From NCBI GenBank assembly GCA_029891385.1, contig CM057234.1, positions 22,430,350 to 22,494,349 on the forward strand: a stretch of 64,000 nucleotides of DNA, in the 5' to 3' direction. This document shows, piece after piece, positions 47,170-60,144 of this stretch. The notes beneath the pieces are model-generated. The model was not told where the DNA came from and ran no database searches. It saw only the letters and a program-made list of their open reading frames with translations. This stretch comes from Erythroxylum novogranatense (taxonomy: Eukaryota; Streptophyta; Magnoliopsida; Malpighiales; Erythroxylaceae). Made by a program: the position numbers and the translations under genes. Within the stretch, counting starts at the first letter, position 1, and each line of letters begins with the position of its first letter.

Positions 47170-50100
47170 CATATACAATCGATCAGGAAGGCAGGGGAAT
47201 CGATACGGTCACCATATACTGTTTCCCATCTATTTCTATACAGAACTAAATTATGCCAATTCACTAAAATCAATATAATCACTTAACACTTTCTTAACTG
47301 TTTCCTCACGATTACACGCAACTCTACACTTTCGGTATCAATAACACATATATCGGATTATAGCAATATTCCCTAGTTCTGTCCATGAAACACTTAATAA
47401 ATCCGAATCCTCTTTTTGGTCTTATACTGACTTACATATCCATAGTTCTATTCACAACAAGGTCACATCGAGGCCACTTATAACGAATTTAGTTTCTCCA
47501 AATTTTGCCTTTATCTCAATCTAAATGTATCTTGGCCGAGGCGATACACTTCGAAATGTTTCCTTAAATCAATTTTCAGCTTACATCTCTTTAGAGTTAA
47601 AACTCCAATCTCATAAGATCATAATAACCTCAATAATAATCAATTCTACTCATTGTCGTTTACCTGGATTCTCAACCCCTATTGCAAATTCATCTTACTA
47701 AACAACACTGTCTTGAATCAATCATGCCCTTTGACTATTTAAAAGCCTTGATCACCTTAATATCGGGATGATCAACTCCTTGTTGACTAAAAGACCCCTT
47801 ATACGCTATTCAAATGGTGTTATCATTATAACAATTACTATGCCTACAACCAATCAAAACTATACATCAATTTCATGTCCCTATGAACTCCTAAAATATC
47901 AGTTTCCTACTTATCACCAGTAGTCAAATCTATTAATTAATCATACATATAATTACTCGATTTCATATTCTACTTTCTATTACTCTTTTAATGTACTCTT
48001 ACTGTCACATAAAATTTCAATTATCTCTTTAAATTTTCACTAACGGTTCCTTTGGTGGGTTTTACTCATACTTCTTAGTCCAGTCACAATTATCATTTTC
48101 TCAATAGTTAAACCCATTCGTTATTCCTTGCTAAAGTTCGCATATTCCAAATTCTCAATTCGGATTTTGTCATTCTTTCCATACACACCTGCACACCTGA
48201 TTTGGAATTCCAATAGCTAATACTTTCTTTTTGTCATTTGCTAACTCGACAACTTGCACTCAGTCGTACACCAGGTTTCATAATCTTATCGCCCAATTTC
48301 ACTAATGTAATTCTGAAACACTCGAACATATAATCCTTTTTCGAATTTACTAATATCTTAATCAGGATTGCTTTACATAGTCACGAATACAAACCAAAAC
48401 ATTTGCATTTAATAAAGTCTCCAACTTCCAAAACAATATCCAGAAAAATAAATTTCAAGTCATCAAATCACAATTTGGCCCATGAGATTATACTTGTCCC
48501 TATGCATATAAAACCACATTACACTATTTCCACAGATTGCATCATAACCCTTTTTGGGACACTTCGGTAGATATTGTAATATCTCCAAATTAAAACAATA
48601 CGATCAATACTCGAGTTGAAAATATCTTAATCGTCCTTTCAGACATTCTTTGTTCATTCATCACCACATGATTCATATACTTTTCCTCAACGTTGCCAAA
48701 TACAATTTAGACACTTTACTATTCAATCTGACAATTACAATCCAAAATTCCTTATACTCATAATTGATTTATATATCTCTATAAATACAGAATATCTCCA
48801 ATGAGGAACAATTTTCTTATAGCTTTCTCATTTTCATCACAACATATTTTGACACATGTTTCTTTACCCTAATTTCTCCACATAACCCAATTTATTTGCG
48901 ATAGATCACTGCCTGATTTGAATAAACATTCATCAAATTAATTTCGTACTTTCAGAACATAATTACACAAACTATACACGAACCTATTTTCTCCTCATAT
49001 TCGCAATTAATGTTTTCTTAATGTTCAGTGATTCTATTACATAATCGAATTCATCTCATCAACGTAAGGTATACTTTTTCAGTAGCATTTTCTACCTCTT
49101 ACGCTCGAGTCTCAGCTAGAGTTAGGACTTCAGAATTAACTTGTAATTCATTTCAAATTTATCTCTACAATGTCCTTGCATTGATCACTATTCAATTGAA
49201 TCATTTAATCTACTTAATTCAATTCAGGTAAATTCTACTTTGAAAGTATATTTCTTACTATTTTCATCGATAATACTTAGGAAATTCCTCAACATCACAG
49301 TCATCACATTTCTTATCAGTCATTCTCAATGCCTTAGGAAATCAATTTCAGCTATACACAATATCCCATGTAGATCAATCTATGTCATAATCCATATAAT
49401 CAGAACATCCTTTTTAATACTGTTCATTGAGGTACATACCATCAAAATCATTACATCGATATACCAATCAGTCACTTACGCTAAGGATACCTTGATCTTA
49501 TTTGATTTTTTTTTAACAATAGTCTCTCCTTTTGGCACCTATCCTCACTCGTGAGGATTATATTATGATCATGTCCTCAACATGCAACCATTTCAATTCA
49601 TTCACAATTAATCACTATAAGCACTTCCATTTCTTATTCTATATTAAACTTTATACAATACGATTATCCCTTAACTCACTAATTGCTTCTCATACCCTCT
49701 CCACATATACGAGACAATTTAAGCTTAATATTTTCACTTGCCATGGGGCTCCCATAATCAGGTGTGTATTCACTTAGGCAAATCAACTGAACCTTAACCA
49801 CTTTTTCCTCTGCCATTATCAGTATCTTACATTTTAATCTTTTAATTATTTCCTCATACCCACGTGATTTCACACTCAAATCAATATCATAGCTATATAT
49901 AATCATTCTTGGTTTCTCACTAACATAATTGATTCACAGTCATAAATCATTATTCATAACACTCATCACAGAAATCAATCCCAATTGAATCTTCTCTAAA
50001 TCATAAAACATTTTATTTTCATCCACTTTACTTATACACTTTCAATCGTGCCATTTCTAATATATCTTTATTTTCCTCTATCGATCTACAAGTATATATT

Positions 50101-50428
50101 CATATCTATCCCACATTCAAGGATATACTCAAGATAACTCTGATGTTGCATTTCATAATAAATCCATCAATATCTATTCACTTAGTCCTCTTTGTCAAAT
50201 CGATCATACACCTTTTCTTATTCCTTGATACCCACAATTTCCATTTATCACTTTCTAACAAATCATCATTTTCCTTACTACTTCTAACCGCTTAAACAAT
50301 TGGTACAAGCTCCTACATGTGACTCATATGCTAGGCGGGGATCGCTTGTCCTTTATGTCTGCGTGACATGACTTAAATGCATGTGACTTGACCCATGTTT
50401 CAGATTGCCCATGTAAGATTGTACTTAC

Positions 50429-50440
50429 GGGCTCGATACC
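50429..50440 (-). other. degenerate primer-binding site of element B
   Basis: Minus strand GGTATCGAGCCC, four bases from the LTR; lacks the leading T and AG of the canonical site that element A keeps. Confidence 0.75.
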
Positions 50441-51065
50441 TAAACGTAGCACCCACTCCGTCGCTGACCCGCACTGATATCGATGGTGATATCCGAGCCC
50501 GCGCCCCGCGAGGGTGGCGTACTAGAGGACTCAAATTTGTTCATAAATTCAGTAAAACAATTTTGTACTTTTTGGAAACAAACGAGTACGCTGAAATCAT
50601 TAAACAATTGGGCCCCCGATACAAAACATTTTCCACCAAAATACTATTTCAGTAAACAAATACCAATATAGAATTAATCAATTGGGCCCTCTGAATAATA
50701 GTACAAATATGCGGAAATACAAATTTACACATATATCAGAATAACACAAACGTAGACGCGAACTGATCCCGACTTCAAATTCTGACTCTCTTGCCGTAAT
50801 CATACTCCCATTTCACTAACGGGGTAATCGCCAATTCCTAAAAAATAATTGCAATGTTGGGTGAGTTTGCGAACTCAATGAGAAACCATCATCGATGGTT
50901 CACCCAACTCATGCATATATATATATATATATATATATATCTTTTACAAAATATTACAAATCACACAATCATATAACTCACATGCGCTATCATTTCACAA
51001 ATCATATCCAATCACTCATATATAGATATGCAATGCACATGTGACTCTTTTCATTTTATTACGGT

Positions 51066-51289
51066 GTTGTGACCGAGCGCCTATCAGTGATCAATATTCA
51101 ATAGACGCGTCTAGGGAGTAGGAGAGCCCTCAGGGTATGCTCTAACTCCCCTCGAGCTCGAGGCTCGGTATTACGTTGGGCTTGAAGCCCTGATCATTGA
51201 GCCTGAGGCTCTAACAAATACATTGGGCTCGAGGCCCTAATTGCGTTGAGCTTTAAGCTCTGAAAATCATTGGCTGCTCCGGTCACAAC
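51066..51289. repeat. hairpin array with closing stem, element B right LTR
   Basis: GTTGTGACC (51066-51074) and GGTCACAAC (51281-51289) enclose the same arms as the left copy; here TTGAGCCTGAGGCTC is fully paired where the left copy reads TTGAGCCTGTGGTTC. Confidence 0.85.
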
Positions 51290-52257
51290 TGTCATTATCT
51301 GATCATGGCATTATGCATGAATGCATATGTTCCAATTTTCATTTACAGTCATATACATTTCAATTCCATTTCCCCTTTTCTTGGGACTTTTAGCTCGGTA
51401 ATTCAGTCATATACATTTACGATTTATTTCATTGATGCATTCGTAGTCATGTACACACAATAGCACTTCAATATCACATATTCAATATTTCGGACACCCG
51501 TGGTCCGAAATCAATTAAATCAAACACACATATATCCATCCATTATCTCTACATGGCATTAATGCATATAATATTAAACACATAAAGGCGAAGGAACCAA
51601 CTAGGTTACTCACCTAAATTTCCTAGTTGTTGCCTGGAAGCTCCAGCACTGTCCGTGGAATAACGATCCAACGGTGCCTCTATAACAATCAAATAGTCAT
51701 TCATTAAATGCACAATCAAAATAATTTAATGATGCACATGCCTTGAATAAAAGATGTACTATGCCTATTCATGACCTTCCCGGTACTATTTCCCATTTTT
51801 CCACTTCCTTTTGTCAAATTATAACTCTCACTCAAATAATCACTAATGACTCACTTCCAATTCAACAACATATCACTAACTCTCAAATTTCAATTCTAAT
51901 ATCCAATAATTCATCACGTCACATCGACAGGATATTATCACAAAATCAATAACTATACTTTAGATCGCATTTATTCTTTATGCTCAGTTCAAATCTTCAA
52001 TAGCCTTTCTTTACATTTAGGGACCTCACAATTATACCCCAATTACCAAAACAATTCTTAGGTTGCAATACAATCACATTTTTAAGCATCATCACTAATA
52101 TTGAGATCTCAAAAACCTAAATTCAAACTCTCATTCTTTTTCTCATTTGTAGACCTCTTTCTCTAGATCACAACGAATCAAACATCACCTCAATTAGAGG
52201 TCTACACCATTAGTTATGCCTCACAAATCCAATTAAATCCAATCAGACATCTATCCC

Positions 52258-52455
52258 TCGCCGCGACCTCCAGCCATTCGCCGTGGCGTATAACAGGTTG
52301 CTTGTCGCGGCGTGGAAGACGCTCTTCGCGGTGAACATTTTCTTTCGGCTCGTCGCGACGTCCCGTTCGCCGCGACGAACGCTCATCACGACGTCTACGC
52401 ATGTCGCGGCATACGCTCATCGCGACGTCCAATTATTTTATTCCTCGCAACGTGT
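52258..52455. repeat. CpG-rich motif cluster, LTR B right
   Basis: Homologous to 46159-46357 but partly rearranged. Many differences between the two are CG to TG or CA, for example TCGCGGCG here and TCATGGCG at the other LTR. Confidence 0.8.
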
Positions 52456-53233
52456 GGCCCTGGTTCGTCTTCTCCGATTGATTTTTCTACCATTTCTCTC
52501 ACTAAAACCAGTAATAATTCACTCCTAACTACCCCAATCACAATATAAATGCATAAATGCATCAAACAACCTTAAATAACAACATTAAAACCATATACTT
52601 ACCGATCGAGCCACAAATCCTCAATTCTCCGAAAATCTTCTCCAAGCCCTAACACCACGATTCTCTCCCAAAACCTCTCAAATCTCTATTTTCCTTAAGA
52701 TTCAAGCTTTGCTTTGCAAGAGGAGAAGAAGCACGCAGGAATCGAACACCAACAATCACACAAGGAGGAAGGAGAAGAACCGATCGAAGGAGAAGAGAAT
52801 CGAATGCCCTAGGTGAAGGAAAAGTGTTTTATTCTCTTCCAACCAAATTCAAACCTAAGGCATTATATACATCATAAGCCTATACACTTGCCACATATCC
52901 TTTGTTCAATTACTCGCTAAAATCTTTCTCTTTCCAAATTAATTTCTAGTCCAATTCGTCTCGGAATTTCAACTGCTTTACACATTAATTTCCTATATTT
53001 CCATAGCCATTGGACAATTATTTCAGTGTTTAAACAATTCATACCATATTCACAATCAAATGCCAGGAAATAGTCATGAATGCATGTACCTATCTGTGCA
53101 TGAGCCACTTGACTCATTCCTCAAAAATTAAACGTCAAATGAATGATTACATCTCAAATATGCAATGCAACAACCTAGCCTGTCCCAATTTACCAATTTA
53201 CCATTTCCATCAGGGACGGGATGTTACAATTAA

Positions 53234-53263
53234 CTTGGCAACTCTCAAGGAATAGTGACCTAC
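53234..53263 (-). mobile_element. LTR of family C, 30-bp piece 3
   Basis: The short stretch between the right end of B and the S solo LTR; its last five bases CCTAC are the TSD of the S insertion. Assigned to C because the flanks on both sides are C. Confidence 0.7.
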
Positions 53264-56200
53264 TGTTGGGACCCGATCCGGGAACCGGATCCCAACCGGA
53301 AATTGGAAACTGAAAACAAACAGAATTCGGAATCGAATGCGAATCGAATCAAATACAAAGCGAACGAATTAATCAACCTGAACAAACATCGACATCCGTT
53401 GCAAACATGAAGCATAGGAAACTAATCGCGTTGGAAACCCTAGACTATCCAAACCTGGTATATTTTTTTTCTTTCTTATTCCTTGTCTTTTCATTCTTAA
53501 TCACTTTATTTCATTACATACGAAATCATCATATGCCTGGATACTCATACAAATCCCAAATCGCACTCAAATCATAATAAACTTCTTAACATTAATACCA
53601 ATCTCATAAATCCATCTTTCATACATCTAAATTTTATTTTTCTTCTTTTCCAATTTATTTTCTAACGAAAATTCGGCAGCATAACGGCTGCATTTATCCT
53701 ATCCCAAAAATTTCTACAAGGAAAAACACACTTCTAATATCACAAAATCCAGAATCATCGGACTCTCCCGTCCGGAATCCAAACACTAGCAGGAACGCAC
53801 ATCTAAACCTAACACTTCATAAATCCTCAATCGATTATATAAAATCTCAATCAATCCCAACCACATTCAATATCTCAAATCCATATACAAAATCCTCATT
53901 CAATATCCAATTACAAACATAAAGCATAATCATACTCAATTGTGATCATAAAATCAATATCCAAGTCTCGAATTCATATACATCCCGTAAGAACTGCTTT
54001 ATATACACAAAAGGCAATTCAAGCCAAAACAATATCAATTCTCAATTTACACAAAAATACAAATGCGGCAAAATCAAACTTGACGCTCTTTCATCCGATC
54101 TCCGTCAATACCGGAGATTGGGATGAAAGGGGGGGTGAGCTCGTAAGCTCGTGGATAATATATTTATAAATTGAAACATAAGCGAAAATTATCTTTTCAA
54201 ATTTTTCAAACATTTCCCATTCAGAAATTTATCCAAAAACCCATTTTCAAACTTTCCAAAATATTCATAAATAGTTTCCGAAATTCATGATTGAAAATTC
54301 ACTTTCTCTTTTCTCAAATTCTCAAAATTTTTACCAATCATGCACAGCTTTAAACATGAATGCATCACATAGCACATAAACAAAATCAAAAACCACATAA
54401 CATAACAGAATGGTTTGATGTTGGACCCACACTCCACCGTAGGTGTTTGCGAGTTATCTTCACGGCGTGTGTTTCATGGGTTATACTGCGACATCCAACA
54501 CAAATCACAATAACACATTAAATGGTTTGGTTTGGTCCATAACAGATGTCTTGCACACTTCCGCATAGCGGTCATGTAAACCGTGAAGGAGTCCGTGATC
54601 GAACTCCATTGCCTCTCTTGAGCAAAGTGAAGGCTTAAAACAGTAGAGACAAGTTGCGACTCACAAAAGGACTGACCAAACCCACATGCACATAAGCAAA
54701 ACGGAATTTCAGATTGCTCAAGGCACTTTTCAAAAATCTTGATTTTCACATTTTCAAATCATATCATCATATTGTGTCATAAATGACACATGCATATTCC
54801 ATATACAATCATATTCAATTAATCAATTAATCACATATAAATCAAACGCATAAACATGAATGCAATTATTTCTTTCACACATAAATCAAAACATATATAG
54901 TTTCATAAAACACATTGCTCAAATTGTCTAAAACATGATTTTCATAAATCTTGTATTTTCTAAAAATCATTTCTAACATAAGGAAATTAATCCTTCAAAA
55001 TCATAATATCCAAACATTTTTATAAACATTCATTTCTCAAAACTTTGCTTCTTGAATTTTCAAATTCACATTTTTAGCTTAAAATTCAATAAATAAATAT
55101 ACTACCCACCTTATTTCCATGCTAGCATCTTGTCCAATGCTTCAATTTGACTTTTGCTTCTCTCTCTCTTCCAATTTAATAAAACCTAAACTATAATCAT
55201 CCAAATTCACATCATAAATAACATAATCTTCAAAATTAACTTAGGAATTCACCAATTTACCATAATTCCAAGCTATCTAACTCACCAATTTACAAAAACC
55301 CTAATTCACCAATTTGGCCTAAACCAACTTATCCAAATTCAATACCATAAATCACAATTTCTTCAAAATTGATTTCATATTTCACCAATTCCTACTATTA
55401 TTGATGATTCTACACCATTAATTCACAAAATCCCCAAATTTCAAATTAAGCCTAAACCCCCAATTTACAAATTTACAAATTAAACTTCATCTAAAGCATA
55501 AACATCAAAATTAACTTAGGATATCTCAAATTCATCACTAATTCAAGCTATCTAAAGCATCAATTTCACAAAACCCCAATTTCAAAATTTGACATAATCC
55601 TAATCACTCAATTAACCAAAATTAAATCTCACTTAAGGCATAATCATCACAATTGACTTCATAAATCACATACTCATATCATTTTCCATGATTCTAAACC
55701 AAAGTTTAAGAAAAAACTCAAAGATTGAAATTTCTCTTACCTCTTTCTCTCTCTAGATTTTTGAAATTCCTAAGCTCCAATGATAACTTCATCTTCTTCT
55801 ATCTCTTCCTCTTGAAATAACAACGAAAATCATCTTGGAAGCTCAAATTTTTCGAAATCTCCATCACCGAATCATCTATCTCCATTTTCTCTTCTTATTT
55901 CTCTTCTTCTTTCTCCATTCTTCTTTCATTTTCTAGAACATACGAGCTCCTTCCTCTGCAAAAACGAATATCCCCTTTTGTGTAGTGCCACATCATTAAA
56001 ATGGTAGATAAATGACCATATTGCTCCTCCTTTTAAGTGATATTCCACCACTGCCCCTGCATAGGATTTTGAAAAACTGACTACTTGCGTCCTATTTTCA
56101 AGCATCTAAACGAAATAATTTGGACAAACTTTCTTCTTAAAACTTGTTCCTCTAGATCATACTAATCCAACGCAACTGACGGCGCTCAATTCGGATCTAA

Positions 56201-57613
56201 AACGAAGAAGTTATAGCCGAAATACTATCGGACCTTCACAAAATTCGAGACTGAACATTAACATAACTTCAGTCCAGAAATTAACAATCTTAGGAATGAA
56301 ATTAAATTTCGATCCCTTCACAAGAGTTGTAGCCCCATATCTTAATTTTATTTTACCTCAAGAATCAACTCAATCGGAGTTGTACAGCTCCCGAAAATCG
56401 CAAAATAGTGAACCACGTTCAGAAAATTATCCAACTTATAACCTATAACCAAATCTCTTACTTAGGTTCAATCAATCTCTCTCCATTTAATCTCCTAAAA
56501 ATAATAATATTCCATAAAAATTAAATTAAATTTCTTAGGAATCCAATGCTTTGAGAATCAAATCAATCGGATGTCGGACGAAGGAATTATAAGCAAAAGA
56601 TTACAAAAGGGATCGGATAAAAAACAAAGTATCGGTACTTCAAAACTGAACTTTTCAAAAATCATATCTCTCGATCCCGAACTCGGAATTTGAAAATTTT
56701 GGTGTCAATAAAAATATCAAAGGAAGCTCTACAACTTCCCTGAAGAACTCAAAATCAAATTAGGTCTCAAAAGAGGTCAAAACCTCAATTAAAGATTCTG
56801 TTCAAAACAACTTTTCCTAAACGACTTCCAATTTTTAATCGCTCATAACTCCTAGCCCCGATATCGAAAAATTGAAAACTTTATATCAATGGAAAGATAA
56901 AAACATCATCTAAAACTTTCATGAAGACCACTTACTCTAATTCAAACTAAATCCATACGACGAGTGGCCTCGAAGCATAGAACACACCAATCTATACATA
57001 ATAGAATTATCAAAACAAAGCATATCTTCAGAAATTCATATCTCTCAATCCTGACATCGAAAAATAGTAAACTTTATGTCCACAAAAAGCTCTCGACAGA
57101 AGCTACAATTTTCATGTTGAACATTTTCTCGAATTTTGCCTAAATCAAAAAGTCAACTTTTTCTTCAAAAAAGTCAAACTTCAAACGAACTTTGACTGAT
57201 CATAACTCTCACTTCCGATATCGAAAAATATCAAACTTTATGGCTACAGAAAGCTCTTGACATAAACTACAAGTTTCTAGAAGATCATTTTCTCAAATTC
57301 TCCTAAAATCAAAAAGTCAACTCTCAAGTCAAACATTTTATCTCCAAAAGTCAAACTTTCTAAATTCTTCAAATTTTCACACTTTTTCTTTTTAATTCTT
57401 GCTATTTAACTTCATTTCAATCAACTCATCCACTTTCTTCTCATAATCCATATAAGTTCACTCAAATATCAAACTCTTCAAAATTAAACAATTCTTTTCT
57501 CATAAATTTTTTTTTCATCAAATTTTTTAAATTCATAATTTCCTCACCAATTTCTTTCTCACTTAAATTCATTTTAATATTTCTAATTTTCATCAAAAGT
57601 TCGGGGTCCAACA
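53264..57613 (-). mobile_element. solo LTR of family S, 4350 bp
   Basis: TGTTGGGACCCGATCC at left, TTCGGGGTCCAACA at right, flanked by the perfect TSD CCTAC (53259-53263, 57614-57618). No interior, PBS or PPT is present, so it is a solo LTR left by LTR-LTR recombination. 54780-57613 aligns with 1-3014. Donor-like GTAAGAGAAA (55740) and GGTGGGTAGTA (near 55110) sites and a GAGCT-CGTA-AGCTC hairpin (54137-54150) suggest minus transcription; acceptors are less clear than in the other families. Confidence 0.93.
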
Positions 57614-57618
57614 CCTAC

Positions 57619-58098
57619 TCCTAGCTAGAGTACAAGGTCTAAGTGACACATGTCACTTTCTTAATGATTAAACTCTAACTTAGTTTCTTTGGAAACTAAC
57701 TCCATTTAGTTCCCCTCTTTCCAATACAACAATCATCCTTACAACCCAACTATCCTCAAATCTTTATTAAATTTATTTCTTTTTCCCTACTAAAAATATA
57801 TCTCTCTCAATACTCCATAACTTCACCAACATATACAAATACAATATTTCCCACCAAAATTCAAAATATCAAAATTTCACTAACTCATAAAATTTTCAAT
57901 GTAATAACATTCAAGATTCTCAAATCATTCCAATTATACCCAGAATTATTCATGAATGCATGTACAATTATTTTCATGTGCAAATATATTCACTATTTAT
58001 GTGTAAGTGTATGGCATATCATGCATGAACATGGAAGTGCATCTCTAACTCCCATTACTCACATTAACCATCCTACCCTTCCCTCTAGTAATGGGATG
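57619..58098 (-). mobile_element. LTR of family C, piece 4 (U3 end)
   Basis: Runs to ATGGGATG at 58098, where the expected terminal CTACA is missing and inverted D sequence begins. Its last 85 bp closely match the reversed start of the D 3' LTR (63918-64000). Confidence 0.88.
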
Positions 58099-58101
58099 GA
58101 C
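58099..58101. other. head-to-head junction between LTRs C and D
   Basis: About three unassigned bases (GAC) link the C LTR start (lacking its last five bases) to an internal site of the D LTR in opposite orientation. No TSD is visible for either at this point. Confidence 0.75.
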
Positions 58102-58470
58102 TTTCTCACTGAGTATATTTCAGTATTTTAGCCATAACATTTTCTCCGGTTGTCTAAACACGATGATTCTTGATTCAGAGTAAATTAGGAATATATGGCT
58201 ATAATTCGTATGAAGACATCGAATTTCAATTCTGTCTCTAAGAATCTCAAAAGTTGTCACGAAGTTGAGAACTGGGTGCAGGATGTTGAGAGTTGAGCAA
58301 AAATCCATGTTCCAACTTCGGGACGAAATTTGGACCTGATTTAGATAGATTCTGGCAAAGTTCCCTTCTTGAAAGTTGTAGATAATTCTTTTATCTTTCC
58401 AACAGTATAAAGTTTGTAAATTTTGGACATCGGAGTCAAAGGTTATGCATCTTATAAGTGGAGACATTTT

Positions 58471-58605
58471 GGACGCAGAAAAACAGACGAATGAAAGCAG
58501 ACGAATGAAAATAGATGAATGAAAGTAGACGAATAAAGCAGACGAATGAAAGCAGACGCATGAAAGTAGACGCATGAAAGCAGACGCAGAAAATGAGACG
58601 CAAAA
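58471..58605. repeat. minisatellite of LTR D
   Basis: Units of ACGAATGAAAGCAG with CGCATGAAAG variants; reverse complement of the C minisatellite. Confidence 0.88.
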
Positions 58606-59393
58606 ACAAGTTGTACTCTTATGGTCATAACTTCTTCTCTAGACCTCCAAATGACCTGATTCTTGAAGCATTGGATTCCTAACACATTAATTTATCTCTA
58701 CACAAAAATTTATAGTCTTTGGTATTAAATTGGAAACGATTGACTGAATCAAAGTAAGGGTACCGGTGGAAGGAGTATGAATTGGATATTTTACTGAATG
58801 TATTTCAGTATTTTGATGATATCTTGGTCTATAGGAATCCAATTGAGGTGATCCTTGATTTGTTGTAAACTAGAGTAATAGGGCCACAAATTATATGAAG
58901 GAGCTGAATCTTGATACGGTCTCTAAGGTGTTCAATTTCTGGATGGAAGTCGGATGTAACACACTATTTTGGAGAGGAACAGTCCAAAAATGTTAGGGCA
59001 AATCTTCCAAATTACTGAACCGAATTGAGTGAAATTAGAGGCGATGGAAAGATACAAGATAGAGGAACATTTTACTAAAAGAGAGTGAGCTCAAATTTCA
59101 CAAGTTTTGCCTCCTGATTGAATGTGAACAGTAAACCCGAAAGGGTATTTTAGAAAGTCTGAAAGTAAGCCAGTGACAAACGAATTGTGATTTCAAGGGT
59201 TCTAGAGAGGCAGAAACCTAAGTGTTAGTTATGTTTAAATGAATTTCGGTATGGGATAGTGTTGAGAAGAATCAAAGAGCGATACCCAAGATTTATCATG
59301 AACATGCATTGTACGTAATACATCTCATACATGTGCATTATTGAACACTCTTAATGGTGCAAATTTTGATATTATGTATGCTTTTTGTTATAG

Positions 59394-59728
59394 AGGAGCA
59401 ACTGGAACGTCAACTTCCAGACGTTGCTGGATCTTCCAGGCGTTAGCTTCGGGAGCAACCAGTGAGTAACCTAGTTGGTTCCTCAATCTTTATGTGTTAA
59501 ATTTGATGCACTTATGCCATAATGAGATGAATGGAGGGTTATGTGTGTGTTTGCTTTTGATTGACTTCGGACCACAGGTGTCCGAAGTATTGGGAGTTTG
59601 ATACTGAAGTGTTATTATGTGTAATTGATTATGAATTGCTTGCGATATGATGCATGAATTGAGTGAACCATCGATGATGGTTTCTTATTGAGTTCGCAAA
59701 CTCACCCAACATTGCAAATATTTTTCAG
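59394..59728 (+). promoter_or_regulatory. putative leader exon 2 and intron 2, LTR D
   Basis: Plus strand: TTTTTGTTATAG acceptor ends at 59393, exon 59394-59461 (68 nt), donor CCA|GTGAGTAACC at 59462, and acceptor ATATTTTTCAG at 59728 give a 267-nt intron. The C copy has the same lengths once copia 2 is removed. Includes the GAGTTCGCAAACTC hairpin (59690-59703). Confidence 0.5.
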
Positions 59729-60130
59729 GGATCGACGAGTACCCCGTTAGACAAACGGGAGTATGATTACTGCAAGAGAGTCAGAGTTTGAAGTCGGGAT
59801 CAGTTTCACGTCTGCATTTGAGTCATTCTGATTTATATGTAAATTTGTATTTCCGCATATTAGTACTGTTATTGCAAAGGGTCCCATTTGATTAATGTTG
59901 TATTGTAATATGATTGCTATAATAGTATTTTGAATGAAAATGTTTTCGTATCGCGGGCCCAAATTGTTTACTAATATACGTGCACTCGATTGCTTTCAGA
60001 AAGAAAAAAATGTCTTACTGAGTTTCTGAATGGATTTGACTCCTCTAGCATACCACCCTCGTGAGGCACGGGCTCAGATATCACCCACGATATCGGGTTT
60101 GGGTCTTGCGGGAGTGGGATGCTACATTTG

Positions 60131-60144
60131 TGGTATCAAAGCCC
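60131..60144 (+). other. primer-binding site of element D
   Basis: TGGTATCAAAGCCC, four bases from the 5' LTR; one mismatch to the canonical site of element A. Confidence 0.92.

Larger units (their letters stand above)
47132..50444 (-). mobile_element. non-coding interior of element B
   Basis: 3313 bp AT-rich DNA without recognisable protein; homologous blocks shared with interiors of A and D in the same order. PBS remnant TGGTATCGAGCC-like at 50429-50440 (first base lost). Confidence 0.85.
50838..52603 (-). promoter_or_regulatory. putative spliced leader, LTR B (right copy)
   Basis: Same plan as the left copy: CGATCG|GTAAGTATA at 52602, TTGTTATAG at 51680, exon 2 51679-51614 (66 nt), donor AG|GTGAGTAAC at 51613, acceptor TTTTTTAG at 50838. 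A TATATAATG box is at about 52861-52870. Confidence 0.55.
44299..53228 (-). mobile_element. element B: LARD-like non-autonomous LTR retrotransposon
   Basis: LTRs of 2833 and 2784 bp (44299-47131, 50445-53228) with ends TGTAGCACCCC / GGGATGTTACA surround 3313 bp without protein motifs. Flanks CTTAA (44294-44298) and ATTAA (53229-53233) are a TSD with one mismatch. PPT at left and a degenerate PBS at right give minus orientation. The right LTR begins CGTAG instead of TGTAG. Related in interior to A and D. Confidence 0.92.
50445..53228 (-). mobile_element. 5' LTR of element B
   Basis: 2784 bp, CGTAGCACCC to GGGATGTTACA. Its first 80 bp differ from the left LTR by clustered 1-2 bp changes at CCAG/CTG words. 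Confidence 0.93.
58102..60126 (+). mobile_element. 5' LTR of element D, truncated at its start
   Basis: 2025 bp in plus orientation, matching reversed C pieces 1 and 2. It lacks about the first 950 bp of the LTR, including any promoter, and ends GGGATGCTACA next to the PBS. Confidence 0.92.

Noticed and set aside
54419..57613. Element starting at the internal TGTTGGACCC (54419)
   Set aside because: No TSD at that point; the start at 53264 gives a perfect CCTAC duplication with 57614-57618.
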